DNA of 64,000 bases from an uncultured Treponema sp. (GCA_947166355.1 CAMVDX010000010.1:20225-84224), one strand, 5' to 3'. Shown: positions 42,259 to 52,183, counted from the stretch's first letter. Notes: generated from the sequence alone by a model not told the origin. Numbers and translations are program-made.

Positions 42259-44457
42259 ATGTGTAAGACAAAAATCATTTTTAGAAGTTTATTATGCGGT
42301 GTTCTGGTTGCAGTTCTTTTTGCCTGTTCTACACCAACATTAGATACATCTGGTTCAGGAGGTTCTGGACAAGGTTCAAGTACGAGTGGCGGCACAGAAC
42401 AAGGGGGAAGCGGTGCTGGTACACAGCCGACGCAAAACAATAGAACATATTATACTGTTACCTTTGATACAGATGGTGGCAGTGATATTCCTTCTCAGTC
42501 AGTAGAAGCTGGCCACTTTGTAGATAAACCTGCTGACCCTGTAAAAGAAGGTTTTGTCTTTGGCGGCTGGCTGATTGCTGAGGGCGATTGTAATTACAGT
42601 AAAAGGGATGATGGTACTTTTGTTTTCACTTCTAGTCCTATAATAGCTAATTTAACATTAAAAGCAAAATGGTATGATCTGTATGAGCTTAAAACTGGCG
42701 CCAATATTAATGGTATGATTAAAAGTTCAAGTGAATTGAATGCCAGAGCTGCCGAACATTTTGCAAAGGCCACGGCTGCTCCAGAGTCTGTCCAATACTG
42801 GCTGGACTGGGGAGAAAGAACTATCCCTGTCTGGTATGACGAAGGATCCAAAACAATATATTATTATATTGCAGATACAAAAAAGCTTATTCTTAATTCT
42901 GATTCTTCCGGAATGTTTGAATGTTGTTATAACTTAAAAACTGTTGAAACATGTGATTTTGATACTCATAAGGTAACAAATATGTGCAGTATGTTTTATG
43001 ATTGCTCGACTCTACAAAACCTTGATTTAAGAAGCTTTGATACAAGTAAAGTAACTGATATGAGATCTATGTTTATGGGTTGTGTGAAATTGGGGTCTCT
43101 TGATATAAGCAGTTTTGATACTAGTAATGTAACAGGTATGAGTGGCATGTTCCACTCTTGTGAATTTCTTTTGGATCTGGATGTTAGTTCATTTAATACC
43201 AGTAAGGTAACAAATATGTTAGAGATGTTTGCTTATTGTAAGCTTGTTACAACACTTGATTTGAGTAATTTTAATACCAGTAATGTAACGGAAATGAGTG
43301 GTATGTTCGAGTACTGTGAAGCTCTTACAAGTCTCAATATAAGCAGTTTTGATACCAGCAAAGTAACAGGTATGGAAAAAATGTTCGAAGGTTGTAAGGA
43401 ACTTACGACTCTAAATTTGAATAATTTTGATACTAGTAAAGTAACAAATATGAAGTCAATGTTCTATGGCTGTGGCTCTCTTACAACTCTTAATATAAGC
43501 ACTTTTAACACTGCAAATGTTACAAATATGAAGTCTATGTTCAGAGGGTGTTCTGTTACTACACTTGATGTCAGCAACTTTGATACCAGCAAGGTATCAG
43601 ATATGTACAGTATGTTTAGTGGATGTGTGGCTCTTACGACTCTTAACGTAAGTAATTTTAATACAGGTAATGTAACTAATATGGGTGGAATGTTTTACAA
43701 CTGTAAGGAATTAACGACCATTAATGTAAGTGCATTTAATACTGCCAAAGTAACAGACATGTCATCAATGTTTTGTTACTGTAATAAGGTTACAAGTTTA
43801 GATGTGAGTCAGTTTAATACAAGTAGTGTTGAATCAATGAGCAGTATGTTTAAAGGTTGTAACGCTGTTACTTCATTAGATGTGAGTAATTTTAATACCA
43901 GCCGGGTTACAGATATGAGTGATATGTTTAATGGCTGTAAAGTTCTTACTTCTTTGAATCTAAGCAGTTTTGACACAAGTCGGGTAACGAATATTTCGTC
44001 CATGTTTAGAGACTGTGAAGCTATTACTTCATTGAACTTAAGCAATTTTAATACCAGTAGAATTAATGGAATGAATTATATGTTCTATAACTGTAAAGTT
44101 CTTGGGACTGTTAATTTAAGCAGCTTTGATACCAGTAAAATTGCAGAGATGAGATATATGTTTTATAACTGCAGAACTTTAACGATTCTTGATTTGACCA
44201 GCTTTGATTTTAGCAGAGTAACTGATATGAGTGGAATGTTCTATAACTGCATAAATCTGACAACTATTTATACAAAGGCAAATACAAATAAGACTTCTGT
44301 TAGCAGCAGTTATGATATGTTTGAAAACTGTACGAGTCTAACTGGTGGGGCAGGTACGGCGTATAGCAGCAGTCATATAGGAAAAGAGTATGCCCGTGTA
44401 GACGGCGGTACAGATAGCCCAGGTTATTTTTCTGTTAGACCTGCGCAGTCAGAATAG
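42259..44457 (+). CDS. Surface lipoprotein with Listeria-Bacteroides repeat and DUF285/BspA-type repeats
   Basis: ATG 42259 is chosen (GGGG 8 nt upstream, good lipoprotein signal); the track start 42208 adds a non-signal extension. 732 aa. Lipobox 'VLFAC' at residue 23, a Gly/Ser-rich linker, one InlB_B/Flg_new repeat ('YTVTFDTDGG...GFVFGGWL', residues about 75-140), then 17 tandem copies of a roughly 23-residue repeat ('FDTSKVTDMRSMF' type, DUF285). Such lipoproteins are surface exposed and in treponemes mediate host or bacterial adhesion; that role is inferred. Each repeat keeps one Cys before its Leu-rich segment. Repeat number could vary between strains. Confidence 0.92.
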   Translation: MCKTKIIFRSLLCGVLVAVLFACSTPTLDTSGSGGSGQGSSTSGGTEQGGSGAGTQPTQNNRTYYTVTFDTDGGSDIPSQSVEAGHFVDKPADPVKEGFVFGGWLIAEGDCNYSKRDDGTFVFTSSPIIANLTLKAKWYDLYELKTGANINGMIKSSSELNARAAEHFAKATAAPESVQYWLDWGERTIPVWYDEGSKTIYYYIADTKKLILNSDSSGMFECCYNLKTVETCDFDTHKVTNMCSMFYDCSTLQNLDLRSFDTSKVTDMRSMFMGCVKLGSLDISSFDTSNVTGMSGMFHSCEFLLDLDVSSFNTSKVTNMLEMFAYCKLVTTLDLSNFNTSNVTEMSGMFEYCEALTSLNISSFDTSKVTGMEKMFEGCKELTTLNLNNFDTSKVTNMKSMFYGCGSLTTLNISTFNTANVTNMKSMFRGCSVTTLDVSNFDTSKVSDMYSMFSGCVALTTLNVSNFNTGNVTNMGGMFYNCKELTTINVSAFNTAKVTDMSSMFCYCNKVTSLDVSQFNTSSVESMSSMFKGCNAVTSLDVSNFNTSRVTDMSDMFNGCKVLTSLNLSSFDTSRVTNISSMFRDCEAITSLNLSNFNTSRINGMNYMFYNCKVLGTVNLSSFDTSKIAEMRYMFYNCRTLTILDLTSFDFSRVTDMSGMFYNCINLTTIYTKANTNKTSVSSSYDMFENCTSLTGGAGTAYSSSHIGKEYARVDGGTDSPGYFSVRPAQSE

Positions 44458-44462
44458 GGGGG

Positions 44463-44603
44463 AAGATTGTCGGGACAAACCCGACAATTACATGTAATGG
44501 ATTGCTTCGCTTCGCTCGCAATGACGAGATTGCGAGCGGGCGAACTAATGAACGTCATTGCGAGGAGCGCAGCGACGAAGCAATCCAACGAAGCAATCCA
44601 TTT
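44463..44603. repeat. REP-like element cluster between convergent genes
   Basis: 'AGATTGTCGGGACAAACCCGACAATTAC', then 'ATGGATTGCTTCGC..GCAATGACGA' and inverted 'GTCATTGCGAGGAGCGCAGCGACGAAGCAATCC', the last ending in a duplicated 'GAAGCAATCCA'. Confidence 0.8.
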
Positions 44604-44604
44604 T

Positions 44605-45435
44605 TTATTTCTTCAGTAATTTTTCTACTGTTTCTGCGGCGTCTTTTAGTTCCGGAATATCGAGACTTTCGATGTCGCCTGCATCAACTGCGCGGCTGGT
44701 TTCTTCCTGCATAGGGATGCGGGCCAGAACCGGAATATTAAAGGTTTTTGCGATTTCATCAATATTGCTTTTACCGAACACTGTGATTTCTTTTCCACAA
44801 TCCGGGCATTTTACATAGCTCATATTTTCAACAATTCCAAGGATTGGAATGTTCATCATATTTGCCATATTTACAGCCTTTTCTACAATTACGCGAACTA
44901 GCTGCTGTGGTGAGCTGACTACAATAATTCCATCAATTGGGAGTGATTGGAAAACTGTAAGAGGTACATCGCCTGTTCCCGGCGGCATATCTACAAACAT
45001 AAAATCTACATCTTTCCATATAACGTCAGTCCAGAACTGTTTTACGGCTCCTGCAATTACCGGTCCTCGCCAGATAACTGGATCTGTTTCGTTCTGAAGC
45101 AAAAAGTTCATAGACATAAGTTGAATGCCAGAATCTGTAATAACAGGTGTAAGTGCATCTTCTCCTTCTACTGCCTGTGCACGTTCATCTCCAACTCCAA
45201 AGCTCTCTGGAATAGAAGGACCTGTAATATCAGCATCAAGAATTGCAGTGCGGAAACCATCTTTGTTTATGTGTGCTGCAAGAAGACTTGTAACAAGTGA
45301 TTTTCCTACACCACCTTTACCGCTTACGATTCCAATAACCTTCTTTACTTTGCTGTCTTTGTGCAAATTAACATGAAAATCTCTTTTTTCGCATTTCTCT
45401 CCACATGAGTCGCAATTGTGTGTACATTCAGACAT
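44605..45435 (-). CDS. Mrp/NBP35-family iron-sulfur carrier P-loop ATPase
   Basis: 276 aa. N-terminal Cys cluster (CTHNCDSCGEKC, residues 4-15) as in Nbp35-type members, deviant Walker A 'GKGGVGKS' near residue 40, 'LDADITGPSIP', 'MPPGTGDVPLT', and the conserved 'KCPDCGKEI' CxxC near residue 210 that binds a bridging 4Fe-4S cluster. It assembles or carries Fe-S clusters in the cytosol, consistent with the many Fe-S enzymes of an anaerobe. TTGAGG precedes the ATG. Monocistronic. Confidence 0.92.
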   Translation of the reverse strand: MSECTHNCDSCGEKCEKRDFHVNLHKDSKVKKVIGIVSGKGGVGKSLVTSLLAAHINKDGFRTAILDADITGPSIPESFGVGDERAQAVEGEDALTPVITDSGIQLMSMNFLLQNETDPVIWRGPVIAGAVKQFWTDVIWKDVDFMFVDMPPGTGDVPLTVFQSLPIDGIIVVSSPQQLVRVIVEKAVNMANMMNIPILGIVENMSYVKCPDCGKEITVFGKSNIDEIAKTFNIPVLARIPMQEETSRAVDAGDIESLDIPELKDAAETVEKLLKK

Positions 45436-45489
45436 ATTTATACCTCAATTTAAAATATAATTATTTATATCTTAAAAGGCAAGAATAAA

Positions 45490-45657
45490 AAATTCAGGGG
45501 CTTCCGCTGCACCGATGCAAAACTGCGGGCGAGCTGGTTTTTGTGAAAAAATCCTGCGGTTTTGCTTCGCAAAATCCTCGGATTTTTTTTATGGCTAAGC
45601 GCCAAAGACCCCTCGATGCAGTTTTGCATCCGTTCCGCTCACGCCCCTAAATTTTTT
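45490..45657. repeat. 168-bp imperfect palindromic element
   Basis: Outer arms AAATTCAGGGGC / GCCCCTAAATTT, inner arms GATGCAAAACTG / CAGTTTTGCATC, and a central 'AAAATCCTGCGGTTTTGC..GCAAAATCCTCGGATTTT' hairpin. It is the main content of the gap 45436-45764 between mrp and putP; no gene is seen there. Confidence 0.75.
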
Positions 45658-45764
45658 ATCCGAGTTCTCAAATAATTATATTTACTTTGAGTTACTATTA
45701 ACAAGAACAAGAAAAATAAGTATAATTAAAAAGTTATATTATTCTTAAAAAATGAGGTATAAAA

Positions 45765-47327
45765 ATGACTTCGCAATTGATTGGAAAGATTATTGCCTTT
45801 GTGCTTTATCTTGGTCTTATGGTTTTCATTGGACTTCGTAATGCAAAAGACAACAATTCTGCATCTGACTTTTTCCTTGGCGGACGCAAACTTGGTCCTT
45901 GGGTAACAGCCCTTTCTGCAGAAGCTTCGGACTCTTCTGCCTGGGTTTTGATGGGACTTCCAGGTCTCTGTTATCTTGGTGGTTTTAAAGAAACCTTCTG
46001 GACTGCAATTGGTCTTATAGTCGGAACTTACCTTGCCTGGCTTTTGATTGCTAAACCTTTACGCAAGTGTTCTATTACTTACGGTGACTCAATCACAATT
46101 CCTGAATTCCTTACAAACCGTTTTAAGGACAAAACACATATTCTTTCAATTGTATCATCTATTTTTATTGTACTGTTCTTTACTATATATACAGCATCTG
46201 GATTCGTTGCATGTGCTAAGCTTTTCCGTTCTGTATTTGGACTCAGCTGGAATACAGGTCTTTTGATTGGTTTTGTTATCATCCTTTCTTATACAATTCT
46301 TGGTGGATATAAGGCTGTTTGTACAACTGATTTTATTCAGGGTAGTTTGATTTTTATTGCCTTCATTATTTCTGGAATCGTAATTGTTGCTTCACTCGGT
46401 GGCTTTGGCAACGCTATTGAACAGGTTTCAAGCTTTACAGACAGAGCTCTCAGCGGAGAGTTTGGTTCTGCAATGGTAAAATCAATTACCGGCAACAAAT
46501 CTTTCAGCGCAATGTCTGCAATTTCAGCCTTTTCATGGTGTCTTGGTTACTTTGGTATGCCACACATCATCATTCGCTTTATGGGTTGCCGCTCAAATAA
46601 AGAAATTACAACAGCACGCCGTATTGGTATTGTATGGATGATTATTTCTTATATCGGTGCAGTTTTGATTGGTGCTCTTGGAACAGCTTATCTTTTGAAC
46701 AAGGGTATTATTCTTGGTGCTAATCCGGAAGAAGTTCTTACAGCTGGACTTAAGGCTCTTGGTACAGGAACTCAGGAAGCAGTATTCAGTGAAACAATGC
46801 TTAAGATGTTCCCAGCCTTTATTGCAGGTCTCTTCCTTTGTGGTATTCTTGCCGCTTCAATGTCTACAGCAGACTCACAGCTTCTTTCGGCTTCATCTGC
46901 AATTGGACAGGATATTTACAAGGGACTTATCAAAAAGAATGCAAGTGACAAAAACGTACTTCTCATTAGCCGAATTTGTGTATTTGTAATTGCTATTTTT
47001 GGACTTCTTCTTGCTCTTAATCCGGAAAGCTCAATCTTTAATCTTGTAGCTTTTGCATGGTCAGGCTTTGGTGGAACTTTTGGTCCGCTTATTATTCTGG
47101 CTCTTTACTGGAAGCGTACAACAGCTCCTGGTGCAATTGCAGGACTTATCTGTGGTGGTGTTACCGATGTTGCATGGCACTATCTACACGGTGGTCTTTT
47201 TGATGTATATGAAATTCTTCCTGCTTTCATAGTTTGTTTGGTTGTAACAGTAGTTGTTTCTCTGTTCACAAAACAGGATGAAGAAGTTGCAGCTAAGTTT
47301 GAAGAATACAAGAATTTAGCTGACTAA
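45765..47327 (+). CDS. putP: Sodium/proline symporter
   Basis: 520-aa member of the sodium:solute symporter family with about 13 membrane segments. Seen: 'DFFLGGRKLGPWVTALSAEASDSSAWVLMGLPG' with the Na2-site Ser/Ala region of PutP, 'SYTILGGYKAVCTTDFIQG', 'WCLGYFGMPHI', and 'AASMSTADSQLLSASS'. GAGGT lies before the ATG. Imports proline with Na+. Monocistronic, flanked by a long palindrome and REP elements. Confidence 0.93.
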   Translation: MTSQLIGKIIAFVLYLGLMVFIGLRNAKDNNSASDFFLGGRKLGPWVTALSAEASDSSAWVLMGLPGLCYLGGFKETFWTAIGLIVGTYLAWLLIAKPLRKCSITYGDSITIPEFLTNRFKDKTHILSIVSSIFIVLFFTIYTASGFVACAKLFRSVFGLSWNTGLLIGFVIILSYTILGGYKAVCTTDFIQGSLIFIAFIISGIVIVASLGGFGNAIEQVSSFTDRALSGEFGSAMVKSITGNKSFSAMSAISAFSWCLGYFGMPHIIIRFMGCRSNKEITTARRIGIVWMIISYIGAVLIGALGTAYLLNKGIILGANPEEVLTAGLKALGTGTQEAVFSETMLKMFPAFIAGLFLCGILAASMSTADSQLLSASSAIGQDIYKGLIKKNASDKNVLLISRICVFVIAIFGLLLALNPESSIFNLVAFAWSGFGGTFGPLIILALYWKRTTAPGAIAGLICGGVTDVAWHYLHGGLFDVYEILPAFIVCLVVTVVVSLFTKQDEEVAAKFEEYKNLAD

Positions 47328-47384
47328 AGGGTAAAAAGTTTGGCATTACGAGGTTACAAAGTTCTGCCATAACGAAGTTGAAAA

Positions 47385-47465
47385 GTTCCGTCATTGCGAG
47401 CCGAAGACGAAGCAGTTCATAATTGTTGATTGCTTCGTCGCTGCGCTCCTCGCAATGACGTTGAA
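47385..47465. repeat. REP-like elements after putP
   Basis: 'CGTCATTGCGAGCCGAAGACGAAGCAGTTCA' followed by inverted 'GATTGCTTCGTCGCTGCGCTCCTCGCAATGACG'; degenerate copies ('CATTACGAGG', 'CATAACGAAG') lie before and after. Confidence 0.75.
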
Positions 47466-47500
47466 GCCATGATGACTATGCCCTCGCAATAACGAAGTAT

Positions 47501-47528
47501 TTGCAATTTCTTAATTTTCTGTTATACT
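47501..47528 (+). promoter_or_regulatory. Promoter TTGCAA-N16-TATACT of trpR (leaderless)
   Basis: TATACT ends 6 nt before ATG 47535, so the mRNA should begin at the start codon. The upstream REP element stops just before the -35. Confidence 0.65.
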
Positions 47529-47534
47529 GTTTCT

Positions 47535-47852
47535 ATGGATAATAACGAAGTAAAAAAAGGAATTTCTGAAGAGGAAATCGCTGCTACTATAAAAGAACTC
47601 TGTCATTTGATAAAAAAATCAGACGATGAGGCTTTTATTTATGATTTTTTCAATTGTCTGTTCACAAAACCGGAGCTTAAGGATATTGCAAACCGCTGGC
47701 TTTTAGTAAAGGAAATTGACGCAGGAACTACACAGCGTGAAATAGCAAATAAATTCAGTATGTCGCTTTGTAAAATTACCCGTGGTTCACGCGAGCTTAA
47801 TAAGGCTGACAGCGCCTTTAGAAAAATGCTGGAATTATTAAAAAATCAGTAA
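47535..47852 (+). CDS. trpR: TrpR-family transcriptional repressor (TrpR/YerC/YecD type)
   Basis: 105 aa. Matches the Trp repressor fold: 'FFNCLFTKPELKDIANRWLLVKEI' and the HTH 'TTQREIANKFSMSLCKITRGSRELN', where 'ITRGSxxL' is the TrpR recognition-helix signature. Likely represses tryptophan-related genes when Trp is bound, but no trp gene is in the window, and the YerC/YecD group is an alternative whose ligand is unclear. Leaderless promoter. It is followed by the ankyrin gene after 62 bp. Confidence 0.8.
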   Translation: MDNNEVKKGISEEEIAATIKELCHLIKKSDDEAFIYDFFNCLFTKPELKDIANRWLLVKEIDAGTTQREIANKFSMSLCKITRGSRELNKADSAFRKMLELLKNQ

Positions 47853-47914
47853 ATTGAACTTCATTTTTCCCCGATAAATTGACTATAGATATGTATAAAT
47901 TTAAGAGGGGAAAT

Positions 47915-50701
47915 ATGAAAAGAAATTCGATATCAGGAATTCTTATTGTTGCCGGACTTTTGTTTGTTTCCGGCTGTGCATCTGCTCCTAAAAAAACTAC
48001 CAATAATGATACATCTGCAAAACTTACTCCGCAGGAGCTTCTTAAACAGAACAGAATAGATGAAGCAAAGCAGGAATTTGTAATGCCTTCGGATATAAAT
48101 GCTGTAGACGAAGATGGAAATACAGTACTGCACATTGCAGCACAGATAAATGATGCTGAACTTATTTCATATTTTATTTTTAAGGGAGCAGACCCTGAGC
48201 TTAAAAACTATGAAGGGGATACTCCGCTGCATGTTGCAATCAAAAATGATTCAATAGATGCTGCAAAAGCAATTTCTTCTGCAAGTAATACTCTTTTTTC
48301 ACGCGATTCTGAAGGATATACTGCTTTAGACCTTGGATTAGCTAGAAATGATGCCTATTATGATATCTTTATTACAACTAAGGCTGGTGAAATCCGTGAT
48401 GTTGACGGCCAGACTATTGTTCATTACTTTGTGCGGACAAAAAATCTTAAGGCAATCAGAAAATGTCTTGAAACTGGAATTCCGGTTTCTGTAAAGGATG
48501 ATAATGGTAAAACTCCGCTTGATGTAGCTTTTGAGAATCTTGATGATGAAGATTACGTAGAAATCGCTGCAGAACTTATTATGGGCGGTGCAGATGAAGT
48601 AGAAACCGAGTTTTCTTATTTTCAGGATGCTATGCTTGCCCGCAATGTAAATTCCCGCTTTGATGATGGCCAGACTCCGCTTCATCTTGCAGCAATCTAT
48701 GGTCATAATGCAATTGCAAAATACCTTTTGGAATGTGATGCTGATACAACTGTTCAGGACAGTTCGGGAGCAACTCCGCTTCATGAGGCTGTACGTTACG
48801 GTCACCTTGAGATTGCAAAGGCTCTTTTGAATTCTGGTGCTGATGTGAATGCAAAAGACAATTTAGGTAAAACTCCAGTAATGCTGATTCTTCCAAAAGA
48901 ACATCTTCTTGAAACATATAAGCTTCTTATAAATTATCGTGCCGACATCTCTCAAAAGGATATGTTTGGTGATACCATTCTTCATACTGCGGCAATGCAG
49001 GCAGTGGGAGCTTCTGTATTTTCACTTTTGATTTCGGCTGGTGCTGATATTGATGCACGAAATAAGGAAGGTGTAACTCCTCTTGCAATTGCAGTTCAAA
49101 AAAATGATCTTGAAACTGTAAGACTTCTTACTGCTGCCGGAGCAAATATTCATACTCAGGATACTAACGGAAATTCTCCGCTTGCTGTAGCTTTTGCTTC
49201 ATCTGAAGAAATGCTTGAGGCTATTGTAAATTATAATAATGCGGGACAGCAGGATTCTGAAGGTAATACTCCGCTTCATCTTGCTTTGATTACAGATGCT
49301 CCTCTTGCAAAGATTCAGTATTTGATTAGTCTTACAAATGATGTAAATATCCGAAACCGTGACGGTAATACGGCCTTATTCCTTGCAATTCTTAAAAATC
49401 GTCAGAAGGTAGGTGAACTGCTTCTTGCAAAGAATGCGGATATTTTTTCTGTAAATACTAATAGTAATTCTCCTTTGCGACTTGCCTTAAAATATGGCGG
49501 TTCTGTCCAGGACTGGCTTATTACTTCAAAGACTATTAAGGCAAAGGATGGAAGTGGTAATACTGTGCTTCATTATGCGGCCGAATGGAAGTATAAGGAT
49601 GCTGTTTCAAATCTTGTTCTCAAGGGTGCTGATATAAGTGCTAAAAATGCGAACGGAGAAACTCCGCTGTTTAGTGCCGTAAAGACTAATGATCCTGAAG
49701 TAATTCAGGTTGTAGTTGATGCCGGTGCTGATGTTCATGTGCGCGATAATCTTGGAAGCACCGTAATGCATACTGCTGTACGCTGGGATGCTCCGGCTTC
49801 TATTATGAAGCTGCTTGAGCTTGGGGTGAATGTAAATGCGCAGAATACCTCGGGTAAGTCTCCGCTTGCAGAGGCTGTTGTTGCGGGTAAGTATGATATT
49901 GCAAGAACTCTGCTTTCTAACGGGGCAAATGCAAATATCTGCGACTCAAATGGTGTTTCAATTTTGATGGATGCAATCCGCGGCTGTAGTAAGGAAAGTG
50001 TTCAGCTGCTTTTGAGTTATGGCGCAAATCCTAATGTTCAGGAAGTAAATGGACGTAATGCTTACCATGAGGCTGCTTACATGGCTGATAAGGATATTAT
50101 CAGACTTATAAGAAATGCGGGCGGAAATGCTCTTTCTCGTGACAAGCAGGGAAATACTCCGTTTTCTATTGTGCTTGGAAAGGATGAAAGCATAATTAAA
50201 GAGATTCTTGGTGATAATTATACAATTACTGATAGTGATGGTAATACTCCGGTGCATATTGCAGTTAAGGCAAAGGCTTCGGCAAGTCTTATTCAGAAAT
50301 TAATTGATGATGGATATCCGGTGGATACAAGGAACGCGGACGGTTATACAGCGCTCAATTATGCGATTGAGATGAATGACCTTCGTTCTTCTCTGGTACT
50401 GCTTGAAAACGGAGCAAATCCATTCCAGATGATTGATAAAAAAGGTAAAAACGGAATTTCGATTGCACTTGAAAATGGCAACGGAAATATGATTTCGAAT
50501 ATTGTAAAATATGCCGGAAAAATGACAGATGTTCAGGGAAATACAATTCTGCACTATGCAGCTAAAACAAGCTCTGCTGAAATGGTAAAGAAACTGATTT
50601 CTTATGGAATTGATAAAACTGTAAAGAATGTTTCCGGTGATACAGCGTATACAATTGCGGTAAGATGGCGACGCCCGGAAATTGCAGCGTTGCTCAAGTA
50701 G
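47915..50701 (+). CDS. Large ankyrin-repeat lipoprotein
   Basis: ATG 47915 is chosen: AGAGGGG is a good Shine-Dalgarno and the protein then starts with a lipoprotein signal (MKRNSISGILIVAGLLFVSGC, lipobox VSGC). The track start 47879 adds 12 non-signal residues. About 928 aa. After a short Lys/Thr linker, more than 20 ankyrin repeats ('DGQTPLHLAAIYGHNAIAKYLLECDAD' type) run to the C-terminus with no other domain. Likely a periplasmic or outer-membrane protein-protein interaction scaffold. Ankyrin lipoproteins of this size occur in treponemes; the partner is unknown. Confidence 0.9.
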   Translation: MKRNSISGILIVAGLLFVSGCASAPKKTTNNDTSAKLTPQELLKQNRIDEAKQEFVMPSDINAVDEDGNTVLHIAAQINDAELISYFIFKGADPELKNYEGDTPLHVAIKNDSIDAAKAISSASNTLFSRDSEGYTALDLGLARNDAYYDIFITTKAGEIRDVDGQTIVHYFVRTKNLKAIRKCLETGIPVSVKDDNGKTPLDVAFENLDDEDYVEIAAELIMGGADEVETEFSYFQDAMLARNVNSRFDDGQTPLHLAAIYGHNAIAKYLLECDADTTVQDSSGATPLHEAVRYGHLEIAKALLNSGADVNAKDNLGKTPVMLILPKEHLLETYKLLINYRADISQKDMFGDTILHTAAMQAVGASVFSLLISAGADIDARNKEGVTPLAIAVQKNDLETVRLLTAAGANIHTQDTNGNSPLAVAFASSEEMLEAIVNYNNAGQQDSEGNTPLHLALITDAPLAKIQYLISLTNDVNIRNRDGNTALFLAILKNRQKVGELLLAKNADIFSVNTNSNSPLRLALKYGGSVQDWLITSKTIKAKDGSGNTVLHYAAEWKYKDAVSNLVLKGADISAKNANGETPLFSAVKTNDPEVIQVVVDAGADVHVRDNLGSTVMHTAVRWDAPASIMKLLELGVNVNAQNTSGKSPLAEAVVAGKYDIARTLLSNGANANICDSNGVSILMDAIRGCSKESVQLLLSYGANPNVQEVNGRNAYHEAAYMADKDIIRLIRNAGGNALSRDKQGNTPFSIVLGKDESIIKEILGDNYTITDSDGNTPVHIAVKAKASASLIQKLIDDGYPVDTRNADGYTALNYAIEMNDLRSSLVLLENGANPFQMIDKKGKNGISIALENGNGNMISNIVKYAGKMTDVQGNTILHYAAKTSSAEMVKKLISYGIDKTVKNVSGDTAYTIAVRWRRPEIAALLK

Positions 50702-50832
50702 GTGTTAGCTTTTAGCTTTTAGCTATTAGCCATTAGCCATTAGCCATTAGCCATTAGCCATTAGCTATTGGTAGGGGGAGACTTCCCCCTTTATTGCTAA
50801 CCGCTAACCGCTAACCGCTAACCGCTTAAAAA
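50702..50832. repeat. Heptanucleotide tandem repeats flanking a terminator-like hairpin
   Basis: Six or so TTAGCCA/TTAGCTT units, then GGTAGGGGGAGACTTCCCCCTTTA hairpin (50774-50792), then four CTAACCG units. It lies between convergent ankyrin and uraA genes and could terminate from both sides. The two arrays are loosely complementary (GCTAA/TTAGC). Unit number is likely to vary. Confidence 0.8.
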
Positions 50833-50833
50833 A

Positions 50834-52183
50834 CTATGCTTCTTCGCGAGACAACATCAAGTTAGTAAGAATACCGAGAATAAGCGCACATGCTACGGTA
50901 CGAATCTCTACTGCGCCGAAGCTTACTACCATTCCGCCTACACCAGTTATGAAGATTACAGATGCAACGAAGAGGTTTTTGTTCTTGTTGAGGTCTACTG
51001 TCTGGAACATCTTGAAACCTGATACTGCAATGAAACCGTAAAGTGCTACGCAGACACCGCCCATTACACAGCTAGGAATTGTTTCGAGAAGTGCTACGAG
51101 TGGCGAAATCATTGAGAATATGATACAGATAAATGCACAGCCCCAGATAGAAATTGTTGAAGCGTTGCGTGTGATTGCTACACAGCCGATTGATTCTCCG
51201 TAAGTTGTGTTAGGACAGCCACCGAAGAATGTACTTACCATTGTTCCAACACCGTCTCCAAGCAATGTGCGTGTAAGGCCTGGTTCTTTGAGAAGGTCTG
51301 TACCAACGATTGTTGAGAGGTTTTTGTGGTCTGCGAGGTGTTCTGCAAATACTACAAAGGCAACCGGAACGTAAGCTGTGAACAGTGTGAGAAGATATTT
51401 TCCAGAGATTGCCTTGAGGCCTTCTGAACCACCGAGAAGGAAGGTGAACTTTGGAAGTGAGAGGTAGCCGTAGATTGAAGAGAAGTCGAGGCTCTTGAGA
51501 GCTCCGTAGTTGATTACTACGAGGCTGGCATTACCGCTGAGATTTCCGATAAGTGCGAAAATTGAAGCGAGAATATATCCTGCAAGGATTCCAAGAATGA
51601 ACGGAATAAGGCGTCCTACTTTTTTACCGTAAGTAGAACAGAGCATTGTTATGGCAAGTGTGAAAAGTCCGCAGATGAGGGCAACATAAGTGCTTCCGCC
51701 TTCTACGCTGGACTTCATAAGATCGCCGATGGCATTGCCTGAAAGGCTGAGTCCGATGATTGCAACTGTCGGTCCGATGATTACCGGTGGCATGAGTTTG
51801 TTAATCCATTCTACGCCGCAGACTTTTACGATGATTGCAATGATTACATATACGAGGCCTGCCATGAGGGCACCGATTATCAAGCCCCAGTAGCCTGCCT
51901 GCTCTGAAAGGCCGAGTGTTGCAGCACCTGCGAAAGCGCTGAACATTGAGCCGATGAATGCAAATGAGCTGCCTAAAAATACAGGGCTGGAACTTTTTGT
52001 GAACAGAAGGTAAACAATTGTTCCGACTCCGGCTCCGAAGAGTGCTGCAGAAGCTGTGAGTCCGTGGCCTATAATGGCTGGAACGGCAATTGTTGCTGCC
52101 ATAATTGCAAGAAGCTGCTGTAATGCGAACAGTACAACTTTGCCGAATTTTGGCTTGTCCTTGATTCCGTAAATCAAATCCAT
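50834..52183 (-). CDS. uraA: Uracil permease (NCS2 family)
   Basis: 449 aa, about 14 membrane segments. Opening 'DLIYGIKDKPKFGKVVLFALQQLLAIMAATIAVP' is typical of UraA; 'FAEHLADHKNLSTIVG' carries the substrate-binding Glu and 'GGCPNTTYGESIGCVAITR' the second conserved Glu. AAAAGGAG precedes the ATG. Proton-coupled uracil uptake for salvage. Divergent from the Mbeg1-like gene with a 93-bp shared upstream region. Confidence 0.94.
   Translation of the reverse strand: MDLIYGIKDKPKFGKVVLFALQQLLAIMAATIAVPAIIGHGLTASAALFGAGVGTIVYLLFTKSSSPVFLGSSFAFIGSMFSAFAGAATLGLSEQAGYWGLIIGALMAGLVYVIIAIIVKVCGVEWINKLMPPVIIGPTVAIIGLSLSGNAIGDLMKSSVEGGSTYVALICGLFTLAITMLCSTYGKKVGRLIPFILGILAGYILASIFALIGNLSGNASLVVINYGALKSLDFSSIYGYLSLPKFTFLLGGSEGLKAISGKYLLTLFTAYVPVAFVVFAEHLADHKNLSTIVGTDLLKEPGLTRTLLGDGVGTMVSTFFGGCPNTTYGESIGCVAITRNASTISIWGCAFICIIFSMISPLVALLETIPSCVMGGVCVALYGFIAVSGFKMFQTVDLNKNKNLFVASVIFITGVGGMVVSFGAVEIRTVACALILGILTNLMLSREEA

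Noticed and set aside
42950-44250. Regular 60-75 bp repeats resembling a CRISPR or satellite
   Set aside because: They encode the DUF285 protein repeats in one continuous reading frame.
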